Below, in pieces: positions 19,277-28,744 of a DNA stretch of 64,000 nt. The DNA comes from Paramesorhizobium salinisoli. Lineage in GTDB: Bacteria > Pseudomonadota > Alphaproteobacteria > Rhizobiales > Rhizobiaceae. The stretch spans positions 434,001 through 498,000 of the forward strand of contig NZ_QOZG01000004.1 of assembly GCF_003335045.1 (NCBI RefSeq), read 5' to 3'. A program made the translations under genes and the position numbers. Within the stretch, counting starts at the first letter, position 1. Each line of letters begins with the position of its first letter. The notes below the pieces were generated by a model. That model was not told the DNA's origin. It did not search any database and was given only the letters and a program-made list of their open reading frames with translations.

Positions 19277-19354
19277 CTTAGCCCCGGTGCGCTTTCAAGG
19301 AGAATGGTGCGTCCGGCCCTAGGGCCGGACGCGGGTAGCGGGATAGGCGTAGCT

Positions 19355-20869
19355 TCACGCCTTGGCGGCGGCGGCGCGTTCGGCCGTCGTCCGGTGCTCG
19401 AGCGCGAATTCCTCTTCCGGCGACAGGATCAGCTTGTGGCGGCCGACGAGCGCGAAATAGGCGATGAACACCGCGAACCAGATGGCGACACCGAGAATGC
19501 CCTGGCGATAGACCGGGTCGTTCAGCTGGAAATAGAGCGTGACGAACGCGATAATGATGGTGAGCGCGGCACCCGGGACGCCGAACGGATTGCGGAATGG
19601 CCGTTCCATGTTCGGCTGGTTCTTGCGCAGGAGGATGAAGGATACGGCCTGCATGATATAGCTCAGCATCGCGCCGAACACCGCCATGTTAAGCAGCGTA
19701 AAGCCGATGGCCGCGCCGCCTCTTTCCGCGCCGAGCAGGAACCAGAGGGCGAGGATCACGGCGAGGCCCAGAAGCGCGCCGCCGATCATGGCGACATGCG
19801 GGGTCTTGCGCGTGCCGTGCGTGACCGACAGGAAGGTCGGGAAATAGCCGGCGCGGCTGAGCGAGAAGATCTGCCGCCCTTGAGCGAAGATGATGGTGTG
19901 GAACGAGGCGATCAGCCCCAGCACCGCGACGAGCGCCAGACCCTTTGCGATGCCCTCGCCATAGATGGCCTTGAAGCCGTCGAGAAGGGGTTCGCCGGAG
20001 GAGCCGAGCGCAAACGAGCCGATGCCGACGACTGCCGGGTTAAGCGTCAGGATGGCGAAGGCCGAGACGATCAGCGTCAATATTCCCAGGATGATGCCCC
20101 TGGGCATGTCGCGCTTCGGGTCGATCGATTCTTCGGCTGCAAGCGGTAGCTGCTCGATGGCGAGGAACAGCCAGACGGCGAAGGGAAGAGCGGCGAGCGC
20201 GCCGCCGATGCCGTTGGGCAGGAAGGGTCCATTACCATCAGGAAGTTCAACGCCGCCGGGGCCGATATTGAGCGCCCAGCGCGAGAAATCCATGTGGCCG
20301 ATTGCTGAGATCCAGAAGACGACGAGGCACAGAAGCGCCAGGATCGTCACGATCAGCGTCACGCGGAAGGACAGCGCCACGCCCCAGATATTGAGCCCGA
20401 GGAAGACGATATAGGCTGCGACCCACCAGACAGGCTGGAATTCAGGCGACGTGCCGAAAATGCCAGTGAGATAAGAGCCGATGAAGAAGACGATGACGGC
20501 AGGCGTCAGCACATATTCGACATTTTCCGCGAGTCCCGTGAGGAACCCGCCCCATGGACCCATGGATGTGCGGGCGAAGGAATAGGCAGCGCCTGTGTGG
20601 GGCAATGCGGGCGACATTTCCGCGATGGCGAAGGTCAGCCCCAGATACATGATGGCGATGATGATGGTGGCGATGAACATGCCGCCCCAACCGCCTTGCA
20701 GCAGGCCGCCATTCCAGCCGGAGAAATGGCCGGATATCACCGCGCCTACGCCGAGCGCCCAAAGGTGCCATGCATTGGCATGGCGTATGAGCTGGCGGCT
20801 TTCGAAATAGCTCTTGTCGCGCGTCTGGTAAGCGACGCTGCCGACAACTTTCTTGTCTGCACTTGCCAT
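19355..20869 (-). CDS. APC-family permease, ethanolamine-type
   Basis: A 504-residue amino acid-polyamine-organocation transporter with about 12 hydrophobic segments. The N-terminal ANAWHLWALGVGAVISGHFSGWN and the SFARTSMGPWGGFLTG segment are those I know from proteins annotated as ethanolamine permease (TC 2.A.3.5). IEQLPLAAEESIDPKRDMPR is the conserved intracellular loop. Located in the inner membrane, it would import the amine that the downstream ligase uses. It is the second gene of the unit, 61 bases after the amidohydrolase gene. Other small amines are alternative substrates. Confidence 0.85.
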   Translation of the reverse strand: MASADKKVVGSVAYQTRDKSYFESRQLIRHANAWHLWALGVGAVISGHFSGWNGGLLQGGWGGMFIATIIIAIMYLGLTFAIAEMSPALPHTGAAYSFARTSMGPWGGFLTGLAENVEYVLTPAVIVFFIGSYLTGIFGTSPEFQPVWWVAAYIVFLGLNIWGVALSFRVTLIVTILALLCLVVFWISAIGHMDFSRWALNIGPGGVELPDGNGPFLPNGIGGALAALPFAVWLFLAIEQLPLAAEESIDPKRDMPRGIILGILTLIVSAFAILTLNPAVVGIGSFALGSSGEPLLDGFKAIYGEGIAKGLALVAVLGLIASFHTIIFAQGRQIFSLSRAGYFPTFLSVTHGTRKTPHVAMIGGALLGLAVILALWFLLGAERGGAAIGFTLLNMAVFGAMLSYIMQAVSFILLRKNQPNMERPFRNPFGVPGAALTIIIAFVTLYFQLNDPVYRQGILGVAIWFAVFIAYFALVGRHKLILSPEEEFALEHRTTAERAAAAKA

Positions 20870-20930
20870 TTTAATTCCCCTGTCAATTCGTTGGTTGACT
20901 TCAGTGCATTCTCGTCCGCCGCATTGGCGG

Positions 20931-21695
20931 TTATAAAATTTTTCCCTGAATCTCTCCCAGAATGCGGGCGAGCCTTTCGCCCCAGTGTTTTTCTTCTTGC
21001 CCGGTCGTCACGAGGTCATTGCGGATCTCGATCATCACCGTTTGGAGCCCGTTGGCCCGGGCGTGCCGCTCCAGCGTATAATAAACCCGGTCCGCCGGCG
21101 AATAGGGCTGATTTATCCCGACGCAGAGGCCGGAGATGGCTTGTAGTCCCGATATGACGGGTGCAGCGAGCCTGGTATCGTCGCCATGGATAATGCCCAC
21201 ATGCCAAGGGCGCTCCTTGCCGCGATAGACGGGTGTGAACGTATGGATGGCGACGAGAGCCGGTGAAATGTCCGTAGCGATGCGCGTGGCTATCAAGGCA
21301 TCGATTGCCGCGTGATAGGGCGCGTGCGACAAAGCCACTCTTTCGGCGATTTCATCTTCGCTCAAATTGCTGTTGCCTGGAATCGCTGTCAATTCGCTCA
21401 AGCCTGGAACGAGATCCGGCGCGTCGAGGGGTCGGTTGCAATCGACAATGAGGCGGGAGATGCAGGATTCGATCAATGAGGCGTCGAGGCGGCGGCTCAT
21501 TTCGCGTGCCACGCCCAGAGCGCCGGGATCCCAGGCGATGTGACGCTGCAGGTCATCTGGCGTCAGCCCCAGTGCGAAACCCGCGGGAACATGGTTCGAG
21601 GCATGGTCGCACAGGAGCAGCACCGGGCTCTTGCCGTGCCGGTTGGTGATCCTGACGGGATTGTCGACGTCCGCGATCACGGTCGTATCAGCCAT
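20931..21695 (-). CDS. N-formylglutamate amidohydrolase family enzyme
   Basis: A 254-residue zinc hydrolase of the N-formylglutamate amidohydrolase superfamily: LLLCDHASNHVP, IAWDPGALG, ISRLIVDCNRPLD and AIHTFTPVYRG are visible. The classical reaction frees formate from N-formylglutamate in histidine breakdown, but no hut genes are present. As the first gene of the amine unit it could instead cut a gamma-glutamyl amide and return glutamate. The ATG at 21695 has a CGGGGAA site. A palindrome at 21715-21731 lies just upstream. Confidence 0.85.
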   Translation of the reverse strand: MADTTVIADVDNPVRITNRHGKSPVLLLCDHASNHVPAGFALGLTPDDLQRHIAWDPGALGVAREMSRRLDASLIESCISRLIVDCNRPLDAPDLVPGLSELTAIPGNSNLSEDEIAERVALSHAPYHAAIDALIATRIATDISPALVAIHTFTPVYRGKERPWHVGIIHGDDTRLAAPVISGLQAISGLCVGINQPYSPADRVYYTLERHARANGLQTVMIEIRNDLVTTGQEEKHWGERLARILGEIQGKIL

Positions 21696-21714
21696 TCATG
21701 TTCCCCGAGGATTG

Positions 21715-21767
21715 TACTGTTTGTTACAGTATCTATTTAAATGTCTCGTGTCGTATGATTTGATACA
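21715..21767. promoter_or_regulatory. Candidate operator pair between amine unit and rpiR-type gene
   Basis: A perfect inverted repeat TACTGT-N5-ACAGTA lies at 21715-21731. A second related site, TGATTTGATACA at 21756-21767, resembles TGTTTGTTACA within the first. Both are in the short region between divergent starts (21695 and 21816), where the RpiR protein or another regulator would be expected to bind. Confidence 0.55.
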
Positions 21768-21815
21768 AAGTGCCGCGATTTGTCAAACATGAATCTGGCG
21801 CGAGGGGCGAGCGAA

Positions 21816-22649
21816 ATGAAAGCAAGCATATCCGAGCTGATCGGCGAAAAGATCGTCTCGATGTCGGCCAGCGAGCGCAGGGCGGCGCAGACGCTGATTG
21901 CGCATTATCCGCTGATCGGCCTGAAGACGGTCGCGGATTTTTCGGCGCAAGCCGGGGTGAGTTCCCCAACCATCCTGCGCTTCGTGGCAAGGCTTGGCTT
22001 TTCCAATTATCCCGAGTTTCAGGCAGCGTTGCAGGAGGAATTGGCAGCGCAGATCCAGTCGCCGCTGACACGCAACCTGGCGCCCCAATCAGCCCGGCCG
22101 CAGAGCGCCTTTGCGCAGGTCGATGCAACGCTCGAAAATATCCGCGAGACCTTCAGCCATCTGCCAGAAGCACAGATCGCGGAGATCGCCGCGATGCTGA
22201 GCCGGCCGCGCGGCCACATCCATCTCGTCGGCGGACGGTTTACCGATCCGATCGCGCGCTATATGGCAGTCCATATGCAGATCATCCGCCCCGGCGTGGT
22301 TCATCTCGATGGGCAGGAGAGCAACTGGCGCGATCGGCTGATCGACATGGGCAAGCGCGACGTGCTGGTGATCCTCGACATTCGCCGCTATCAGGAGAGC
22401 CTGCTTCGCTTTGCCGAAAAGGCGCAGGCGCGCGGTGTCGAAATCGTGCTCCTGACCGACCAGTGGCTTTCGCCCATCGCCCGCTTTGCCCGCCATGTGA
22501 TCGCCGGACGGACGGCTGTCCCCTCGGCGTGGGATTCGACGGCGGCTCTTTTCGTCGTGGCGGAAACCCTGATCGCCGAGATCACGCGCCATGCCGAGGA
22601 GACCGCCAGCAAGCGCATCCGTGAAATGGAAGAATTGCGCGGCGAGTAA
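21816..22649 (+). CDS. RpiR/HexR-like transcriptional regulator
   Basis: An RpiR-family regulator of 277 residues. The N-terminal HTH_6 domain (residues 1-75) contains KTVADFSAQAGVSSPTILRFVARLGF. A SIS domain follows (about 115-245; HIHLVGGRFTDPIARY), which normally senses a sugar phosphate or other phosphorylated compound. The ATG at 21816 has an AGGGGCGAG site; starts at 21780 (TTG) and 21789 are less likely. It is divergent from the amine unit and upstream of gnd, so either could be its target. The SIS ligand is unknown. Confidence 0.9.
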   Translation: MKASISELIGEKIVSMSASERRAAQTLIAHYPLIGLKTVADFSAQAGVSSPTILRFVARLGFSNYPEFQAALQEELAAQIQSPLTRNLAPQSARPQSAFAQVDATLENIRETFSHLPEAQIAEIAAMLSRPRGHIHLVGGRFTDPIARYMAVHMQIIRPGVVHLDGQESNWRDRLIDMGKRDVLVILDIRRYQESLLRFAEKAQARGVEIVLLTDQWLSPIARFARHVIAGRTAVPSAWDSTAALFVVAETLIAEITRHAEETASKRIREMEELRGE

Positions 22650-22733
22650 CGCTATCGTGCCGCGCAGGCCCGCAACCGGCTTTGTCTGCCGCAATAAAAT
22701 CGATAAGCTAAGACGATGGTCTAAACCTGATTC

Positions 22734-22749
22734 CGGCACGTTCGTGCCG
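22734..22749 (+). other. Hairpin in the gnd leader
   Basis: CGGCACG and CGTGCCG pair perfectly around TT, about 38 bases before the gnd start. It may end the rpiR-type transcript weakly or form part of the gnd leader. Confidence 0.45.
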
Positions 22750-22786
22750 CCAATCTCTCCTGTTTATATTCCCGAAAGGAAGCGTC

Positions 22787-24208
22787 ATGGAAAAAGCGGA
22801 TATTGGGCTGATCGGCCTTGGTGTCATGGGGGCGAATCTCGCGCTCAACATCGCCGAGAAGGGCTACCGCGTCGCTGTCTACAACCGCACGACCCAGAAG
22901 ACCCACGAGTTCCATGAGAATGCAGGGGAACTCAAGGACCGGGTCATTCCGTGCGACACGCTGGAGCAACTCGTCGGCAGCATCCGCGCCCCGCGCCCGA
23001 TCATCCTCATGATCAAGGCAGGCGATCCTGTCGACCAGGAGATCAAGGCGCTAAAGCCGCTCCTGATGCGCGACGATATCATCATCGATGCGGGCAACGC
23101 CAATTTCCACGACACGGTGCGCCGCCTGAACAGTCTCGGCACCGACGACCCGACCTTTGTCGGCATGGGCGTTTCCGGTGGCGAGGAAGGGGCGCGTCAC
23201 GGCCCGTCGATCATGGTCGGCGGCACCCAGGAAGCCTATGACCGCATCTCCCCGGTGCTGACCGCGATTGCCGCCAAATATGACGGCGATCCCTGCTGTG
23301 CGCTTCTCGGGCCTGATGGCGCCGGCCATTTCGTCAAGACCATTCACAATGGCATCGAATATGCCGACATGCAGATGATCGCCGAGATCTACGGCATCCT
23401 GCGCGACGGACTCGGCCTTTCGGCGCCTGCTATCGGCAGCGTCTTTTCCAAGTGGAACGACGGCCCGCTCAACTCCTATCTGATCGAGATCACCGCTAAA
23501 GTGCTGCTCGCGGTGGATCCCGATACGGGCAAGGCCGCCGTCGATGTCATTCTCGACTCAGCCGGGCAGAAGGGCACGGGCCGTTGGTCGGCCATCGAGG
23601 CGCAGATGCTAGGCATTCCGGCCACCGGTATCGAGGCCGCTGTTGCTGCCCGTTCGCTTTCGGCCCTCAAAGCAGAGCGGCAGATGGCTGAAAAGGCTTA
23701 TCCGTTTGGCGGGACAGCTCTTTCTCCGGAGGATCGCGCCCGCTTCATCGACGATCTCGAGCAGGGCCTGCTTGCCGGTAAGATCGCGGCCTATGCGCAG
23801 GGCTTCGCGGTCATGGCAGGAGCGTCGAAGGAATATGAGTGGGACCTGCCGCTGGCAACCACCGCCCGCATCTGGCGGGCCGGCTGCATCATCCGCTCGC
23901 AGTTTCTCGATGTCATCGCTGAAGCGTTCGATAAAGGTTCGCCGGAAAACCTGCTGCTTGCGCCCGCCTTTATCGAGCGCATGACCAAGGGGTCGGCGGC
24001 GCTGCGCAAAGTCGTTTCCACTGCGGCTCTCGCGGGGTTGCCCGTGCCGGCGCTCAGCTCTGCGCTCAGCTATTTCGACAGCTATCGACAGGCGCGCGGC
24101 TCTGCCAATCTCATCCAGGCGCAACGCGATTTCTTCGGTGCGCATGGCTTCAAGCGGCTCGACCGCGAGGGCGATTTCCATGGTCCCTGGTCGTCGGATA
24201 TGGGGTGA
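22787..24208 (+). CDS. gnd: 6-phosphogluconate dehydrogenase, decarboxylating
   Basis: Oxidises 6-phosphogluconate to ribulose 5-phosphate and CO2 with NADP+, in the oxidative pentose phosphate pathway. The 473-residue length is the long-form standard. It has the dinucleotide fold GLGVMGANLALNIAEKGY at the N-terminus, MGVSGGEEGARHGPSIMVGG, and the catalytic Lys/His segment GHFVKTIHNGIEYADMQ. It is followed by a perfect terminator, so it is a single gene or the end of an rpiR-gnd unit. Confidence 0.95.
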   Translation: MEKADIGLIGLGVMGANLALNIAEKGYRVAVYNRTTQKTHEFHENAGELKDRVIPCDTLEQLVGSIRAPRPIILMIKAGDPVDQEIKALKPLLMRDDIIIDAGNANFHDTVRRLNSLGTDDPTFVGMGVSGGEEGARHGPSIMVGGTQEAYDRISPVLTAIAAKYDGDPCCALLGPDGAGHFVKTIHNGIEYADMQMIAEIYGILRDGLGLSAPAIGSVFSKWNDGPLNSYLIEITAKVLLAVDPDTGKAAVDVILDSAGQKGTGRWSAIEAQMLGIPATGIEAAVAARSLSALKAERQMAEKAYPFGGTALSPEDRARFIDDLEQGLLAGKIAAYAQGFAVMAGASKEYEWDLPLATTARIWRAGCIIRSQFLDVIAEAFDKGSPENLLLAPAFIERMTKGSAALRKVVSTAALAGLPVPALSSALSYFDSYRQARGSANLIQAQRDFFGAHGFKRLDREGDFHGPWSSDMG

Positions 24209-24252
24209 ACCAAGGTAGGTATCGTTCACTAAACAGAGACAATGCATCACCT

Positions 24253-24280
24253 AACGGCGGCTTACCTCAGCCGCCGTTTT
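24253..24280 (+). terminator. Terminator after gnd
   Basis: A 10-bp perfect stem (AACGGCGGCT at 24253-24262 with AGCCGCCGTT at 24269-24278) ends in a TTTT run. Confidence 0.88.
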
Positions 24281-24339
24281 AACCCCATATAGCTCGCATC
24301 CGCCGGAATGATCCGGCACAGCCATATGAGGGCGATGCA

Positions 24340-25284
24340 ATGACAGATACGCTCAAGAGCACCATCAAGGGGCTTCACCACGTCACATCTATGGCGAGGG
24401 ACGCCAATCTCAACAACGCGTTCTTCACCAGGGCGCTCGGGCTGAGACGCGTCAAGAAAACCGTCAATTTCGACGCGCCCGACGTTTATCATCTCTATTA
24501 CGCCGATGAGGCCGGGACGCCCGGCTCCGTCATGACCTATTTCCCATTCCCGCATATCGGTCCGGGCCGTCAAGGCGCAGGCGAGGTCGGTATGACCGTC
24601 TTTGCCGTTCCAGAAGGAACGCTCCCATTCTGGGAAAAGCATCTGGCGGATCATGGCGCCGGAGGGCTGTCGCGCGATGAGGTTTTCGGTGAAAAGCGGC
24701 TGCGTTTTCTTGGTCCCGACGCGGACAGTTTCGCTCTCGTTGAGGTAAAGGGCGATGCACGCGCTCCATGGATCAAGGGCGGCATCGGCGATGACGAGGC
24801 GATCCGTGGCTTTCATTCGGTGTCGCTGCGCCTGCGTGACGAAGGGGCTACGGCTGAACTCCTGGAATTCATGGGCTATGAGGAAGCAGACAGGGCGGGA
24901 AATGTCCGGCGCTTCGTTGTTCCGCATGGCAACGGCGCCAATGTCATCGATATCGAAACGGTTCCTGGCGCTCGCTTCGCCGATCTGGGGGCGGGTTCAG
25001 TGCATCATGTCGCTTTCGCCGTCGAGAACCGCGAAAAGCAGCTCGAAGTGCGCAAGGCGCTGATGGATACGGGATATCAGGTCACCCCCGTCATCGACCG
25101 GGACTATTTCTGGGCGATCTATTTCCGCACGCCAGGTGGCGTCCTGTTCGAGGTGGCGACCAACGAACCGGGCTTCGATCGTGATGAGGATACCGCGCAT
25201 CTGGGCGAGGCATTGAAGCTGCCCAAGCAGCATGAACCCCTGCGCGAACTGCTCGAGCGTCACCTGCAGCCGATCGTGGATTGA
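24340..25284 (+). CDS. VOC-family ring-cleaving dioxygenase, MhqO-like
   Basis: A 314-residue protein of two vicinal-oxygen-chelate modules: KGLHHVTSMARDANLNNAFFTRALGLRRVKKTVNFD in the first half, and GFHSVSLRLR plus GSVHHVAFAV in the second. FEVATNEPGF near the C-terminus supplies the last metal ligand. This is the glyoxalase-like family of MhqO/LinE-type enzymes that open hydroquinones. The next gene, 10 bases on, encodes an MhqD-like hydrolase, the usual partner, so detoxification of quinone or hydroquinone compounds is likely. The exact substrate is not fixed by sequence. Confidence 0.87.
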   Translation: MTDTLKSTIKGLHHVTSMARDANLNNAFFTRALGLRRVKKTVNFDAPDVYHLYYADEAGTPGSVMTYFPFPHIGPGRQGAGEVGMTVFAVPEGTLPFWEKHLADHGAGGLSRDEVFGEKRLRFLGPDADSFALVEVKGDARAPWIKGGIGDDEAIRGFHSVSLRLRDEGATAELLEFMGYEEADRAGNVRRFVVPHGNGANVIDIETVPGARFADLGAGSVHHVAFAVENREKQLEVRKALMDTGYQVTPVIDRDYFWAIYFRTPGGVLFEVATNEPGFDRDEDTAHLGEALKLPKQHEPLRELLERHLQPIVD

Positions 25285-25294
25285 GGCAGCCGAT

Positions 25295-25912
25295 ATGTCG
25301 ATGGAAACTTACCATTATCGCATGCACCCGGCGTCCGCGCCGGGCGCCCCGTTGATGTTCGTCTTTCATGGGACGGGCGGAGACGAAAACCAGTTCTTCG
25401 ACCTTGGCCGGCAATTGCTGCCGGGCGCGGGGATCGTCTCGCCACGCGGCGATGTCCTGGAACATGGCGCTGCGCGCTTCTTCCGCCGGACCGGCGAGGG
25501 CGTCTACGACATGGCCGATCTTCATCGCCGCACCAAGGCGATGGCCGATTTCGTCCGCGCGCATATCGAGGCGGAAAAGCCGTCCGCCGTGATCGGGCTT
25601 GGCTATTCCAACGGCGCGAACATCCTGGCCTCGATTCTTCTGGACCAGCCGCATCTCTTCAAGGCGGCTATCCTGATGCATCCGCTGATCCCATGGCAGC
25701 CGGCGGAACAGCCCGATCTGAAGGGTCGGCGCGTGCTGATCACGGCGGGTCGCCAAGATCCGATCTGCCCGCCTGCCTTTACCACGCGTCTCGGCGAGTA
25801 CCTGACGGCGCAGGGTAGCGATACAATTATCGAATGGCATTCCGGCGGCCATGAAATCCGCCAGTCGGAACTGGCGGCTATCAATGTTTTTACCGAGATA
25901 TATCGACGGTAA
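25295..25912 (+). CDS. Alpha/beta hydrolase (phospholipase/carboxylesterase), MhqD-like
   Basis: A 205-residue alpha/beta hydrolase of the Abhydrolase_2 family. The triad is Ser105 in LGYSNGAN, Asp155 in GRQDPICP and His186 in SGGHEI; FVFHGTGGDE forms the oxyanion region. The ATG at 25295 follows a GAGG site and lies 10 bases past the dioxygenase stop, so the two genes form an operon. In quinone-responsive operons the homologue is called MhqD. A small AGGCCG-CC-CGGCCT hairpin at 25912-25925 lies where it converges with the ABC operon. Confidence 0.87.
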   Translation: MSMETYHYRMHPASAPGAPLMFVFHGTGGDENQFFDLGRQLLPGAGIVSPRGDVLEHGAARFFRRTGEGVYDMADLHRRTKAMADFVRAHIEAEKPSAVIGLGYSNGANILASILLDQPHLFKAAILMHPLIPWQPAEQPDLKGRRVLITAGRQDPICPPAFTTRLGEYLTAQGSDTIIEWHSGGHEIRQSELAAINVFTEIYRR

Positions 25913-25923
25913 GGCCGCCCGGC

Positions 25924-26985
25924 CTATTCGCCGAGAACCAGGAGATCCTTGGCGGCAAAGCCGATCTTGACCTTTTCGCCGCGCGCCGGCGGCGGGGAGC
26001 CGGGATTGTTGAACATGTCCAGCGAGACGTTGTTCTTGCCGAGCGAGACGCGCGTGCGGATGACGGAGCCTAGGAAGTGCACGTCGTTGATGATGCCCTC
26101 GATCGCCGTGTCGTGGCCGTTCTGCAGGCCTATGGTCACGGCTTCAGGGCGCAGCGCCAGCGCCAGCATTTCGCCATTCTTATGGCCGGAGAGCGATTGC
26201 GCCAGGGTTATCCGGTTGCCGTCGAGATCGACAATGCCCGCCTCGGCGTCGTCCACCTTGCCTTCAAGCACGTTGAGCGTGCCGACGAAGGATGCGACGA
26301 AGCGCGATACGGGCTGGTTATAGATATCGAACGGGGTGCCGATCTGCTCGGCGCGGCCCTCATGCATGACGACGATGCGGTCGGAGATCGACAGTGCCTC
26401 CTCCTGGTCATGTGTTACGAAAATGGTGGTGATGCCGAGCTTCTGCTGGATCGCGCGTATCTCCTGGCGCAGCGACACGCGGATCTTGGCGTCAAGCGCG
26501 GAGAGCGGTTCGTCGAGGAGAAGCACCTGCGGCTTGGTCGCCAGCGCGCGAGCCAGCGCGACGCGCTGCTGCTGGCCGCCTGAGAGTTGATAGGGAAAGC
26601 GGTCTCCGAGATGGCCAAGCCGGATCAGTTCCAGCATTTCCGCCACCGTCGCATCGATCTCGGCCTTCGGTTTCCTGGAGACGCGAAGGCCGAAGGCGAC
26701 ATTCTGCGCCACGGTCATATTGGGGAAAAGCGCATAGGCCTGAAACACCATGCCGATATTGCGCTGGTTGGGCTTGAGATCGACCACGTCCTTGCCGTCG
26801 ATGCGGATGATGCCCGAGGTCGGGACCTCGAAACCCGCAACCATGCGCAGCACGGTTGTCTTGCCACAACCGCTCGGCCCTAGGAAGGAAACGAACTCGC
26901 CTTTCTCCACGCCCAAGTTGAAGTCCTGAACGACCTTGTTGGTTCCGAAGCTTTTTTGCAGATGGGATATTTCGAGGAAAGCCAT
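25924..26985 (-). CDS. PotA-like ABC importer ATPase
   Basis: The ATPase of a type I importer, 353 residues from the ATG at 26985. Walker A is GPSGCGKTT (36-44), signature LSGGQQQRVALARAL, Walker B LLLDEPLSALD, followed by a C-terminal TOBE_2 domain, as in the spermidine/putrescine, iron(III) and phosphonate group. It is the last gene of a leftward operon (binding protein, two permeases, ATPase), 11 bases after the second permease. The substrate cannot be read from this subunit. Confidence 0.9.
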   Translation of the reverse strand: MAFLEISHLQKSFGTNKVVQDFNLGVEKGEFVSFLGPSGCGKTTVLRMVAGFEVPTSGIIRIDGKDVVDLKPNQRNIGMVFQAYALFPNMTVAQNVAFGLRVSRKPKAEIDATVAEMLELIRLGHLGDRFPYQLSGGQQQRVALARALATKPQVLLLDEPLSALDAKIRVSLRQEIRAIQQKLGITTIFVTHDQEEALSISDRIVVMHEGRAEQIGTPFDIYNQPVSRFVASFVGTLNVLEGKVDDAEAGIVDLDGNRITLAQSLSGHKNGEMLALALRPEAVTIGLQNGHDTAIEGIINDVHFLGSVIRTRVSLGKNNVSLDMFNNPGSPPPARGEKVKIGFAAKDLLVLGE

Positions 26986-26996
26986 GGGAACCGATC

Positions 26997-27785
26997 TCAA
27001 GCGCTGGGCGATTTGAATTTGCTGAAGCGGGAAACAAGCTGGATCAGCGCAATGCTCATCCATGTCACCGCGAAGGAAATGACCGCGAGGGCGGACGGCT
27101 CATAGGCGCGGTTGGCGCCGACGAGTTGGAGGTAAGGGCCGAAGGCCGGACGATTGAGGAGTGAGGCCAGCGTGAACTCGCCAATGACAATGGCGAAGGT
27201 GATGAAGGCTCCGCTCAGGACGCCGGAAAGCACATTGGGGAAGATGACCTTGAACAGGATTGTCGGCCAGCCGGCGCCGAGGCTCTCGGCGGCTTCAGTC
27301 AGGGTGCGAACATCAATAGCGCGCATGGCGGTGTCGACGGCGCGGTACATATAGGGCAGCGACAACGTCACATAGCCGAACATCAGGAGCAGATCCGTCA
27401 TCCGGCGCGATCCGGTGAAAGGCAGGATCGACGACGAATTATAAATCCTGAGATAGCCGAAGACGATGACGATCGCGGGGATCACCAGCGGCATCAGCGT
27501 GATGAACTCGACAACGGGGCGAAGCTGCGGCAGGCGAAGCCGGATCCAGTATGCGGTCGGCACAACAAGCAGGATGCCGAAGATAATGGTCATCACGCCC
27601 ATCAGCGTGGAATAGGCGAAGGTCGCCTGAAAATTCGGATCGGAAAAGACGACACGATAGGCATCGAAGGAATATTCGCCGCGCCGCATGCGCAGCGAGA
27701 ATTCGAATGTGCCGATCAGCGGTACGAGGAAATAGATCGCGCCGATGGCGAAGGCGATCCATGCGCCGATGCGTTGCGATTTCAT
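26997..27785 (-). CDS. ABC importer permease (PotC-like)
   Basis: An inner-membrane permease of 262 residues with six hydrophobic segments and an EAA loop, EAAESLGAGWPTILFKVIFPNVLSG. The start ATG at 27785 overlaps the stop of the preceding permease by four bases (ATGA) and has an AAGGTGG site; a GTG at 27794 would add three residues. It forms the channel with the upstream permease. Confidence 0.9.
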   Translation of the reverse strand: MKSQRIGAWIAFAIGAIYFLVPLIGTFEFSLRMRRGEYSFDAYRVVFSDPNFQATFAYSTLMGVMTIIFGILLVVPTAYWIRLRLPQLRPVVEFITLMPLVIPAIVIVFGYLRIYNSSSILPFTGSRRMTDLLLMFGYVTLSLPYMYRAVDTAMRAIDVRTLTEAAESLGAGWPTILFKVIFPNVLSGVLSGAFITFAIVIGEFTLASLLNRPAFGPYLQLVGANRAYEPSALAVISFAVTWMSIALIQLVSRFSKFKSPSA

Positions 27786-28684
27786 TTCTGCCACCTTTCC
27801 GCGCGCATCCGCAGCCAGATGTAGAGCACGTTGGAAATGCCGGTGATGAGGATCATGCCGAGCGCCAGCGCATAGCCGAGATTCTCGTTGTGCAGCACGT
27901 CACCGCGGATCTGCGCGTAGAGCAGGATGGGGACGATATTGAGGGAGCTTCCGGTCAGCGCATAGGCGGTCGCGATGGCGCCGAAGGCGTTTGCGAAGAG
28001 GAGCAGGCTGGTGCCGAGCAGGCTCGGCCACAGAATGGGGAACGCCACCATGCGCCAATATTGCATCGTCGTCGCGCCCAGGATGGAGGAGGCTTCGCGC
28101 CACTCCTTCTTCAGGCCGTCGAGGGCGGGGGTGAGGATCAGCACCATCAGGGGTATCTGGAAGAACATATAGGTGATGGTCAGCCCGAGGAAGCTCAGAA
28201 GATTGAACCCGGTCGAATAGAGATTGAAGCCGAGATACTTGTTGAGCAGCACGGTGACGAGGCCGGTGCGGCCGAGCGTCGCGAGGAAGGCGAAGGCAAG
28301 AGGCACGCCGGCGAAATTCGACGCCACGCCGGAAAATGTCAGGACTGTCGGCCGCAGCCAGGAGGGAAGGCCGCCGAGCACGATCGCCCAGGCGAGGAAG
28401 AAGCCGATGAGAGCACCGCCAAGCGCCGAGGCTAGGCTGATCTTGATCGAAATCCAGTAGGCACTCATGATCGAGGGCTGGAAGAGATCGAGAATGTTCT
28501 GGAACGTGAAGTTGCCTGCCTGATCCTTGAATGCGCCGACGATCAGAAACAGCGTCGGCCATATCAGAAACATGATGGCGAAAAGGAAAAACGGCACCAC
28601 GCCCAGCCATTCGAGCGGCAGACGCCGTGCAAGCGATGGTGTGCGAGTGGTCGAGGAAGTGTCCGGGATGCTGCTCATGGGCAT
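27782..28684 (-). CDS. ABC importer permease (PotB-like)
   Basis: A 300-residue permease with six hydrophobic segments and an EAA-type loop EWREASSILGATTMQYWRMV. The ATG at 28684 has a GGAAGG ribosome site. The N-terminal cytosolic tail is Ser/Thr-rich. It lies about 60 bases downstream of the binding-protein gene and is coupled to the next permease by a 4-base overlap. Confidence 0.9.
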   Translation of the reverse strand: MPMSSIPDTSSTTRTPSLARRLPLEWLGVVPFFLFAIMFLIWPTLFLIVGAFKDQAGNFTFQNILDLFQPSIMSAYWISIKISLASALGGALIGFFLAWAIVLGGLPSWLRPTVLTFSGVASNFAGVPLAFAFLATLGRTGLVTVLLNKYLGFNLYSTGFNLLSFLGLTITYMFFQIPLMVLILTPALDGLKKEWREASSILGATTMQYWRMVAFPILWPSLLGTSLLLFANAFGAIATAYALTGSSLNIVPILLYAQIRGDVLHNENLGYALALGMILITGISNVLYIWLRMRAERWQK

Positions 28685-28744
28685 TTTGGCCTTCCGCCGG
28701 GCGGCGTGTCTCTTGCGAAACACCTCGCCCGGCGAAAAAGCGTC

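Noticed and set aside
18923-20149. Long rightward open frame (about 408 codons) opposite the ligase and permease genes
   Set aside because: It runs across two well-supported genes on the other strand, has no ribosome site and shows Arg/Asp/Glu-biased composition typical of a shadow frame in GC-rich DNA.
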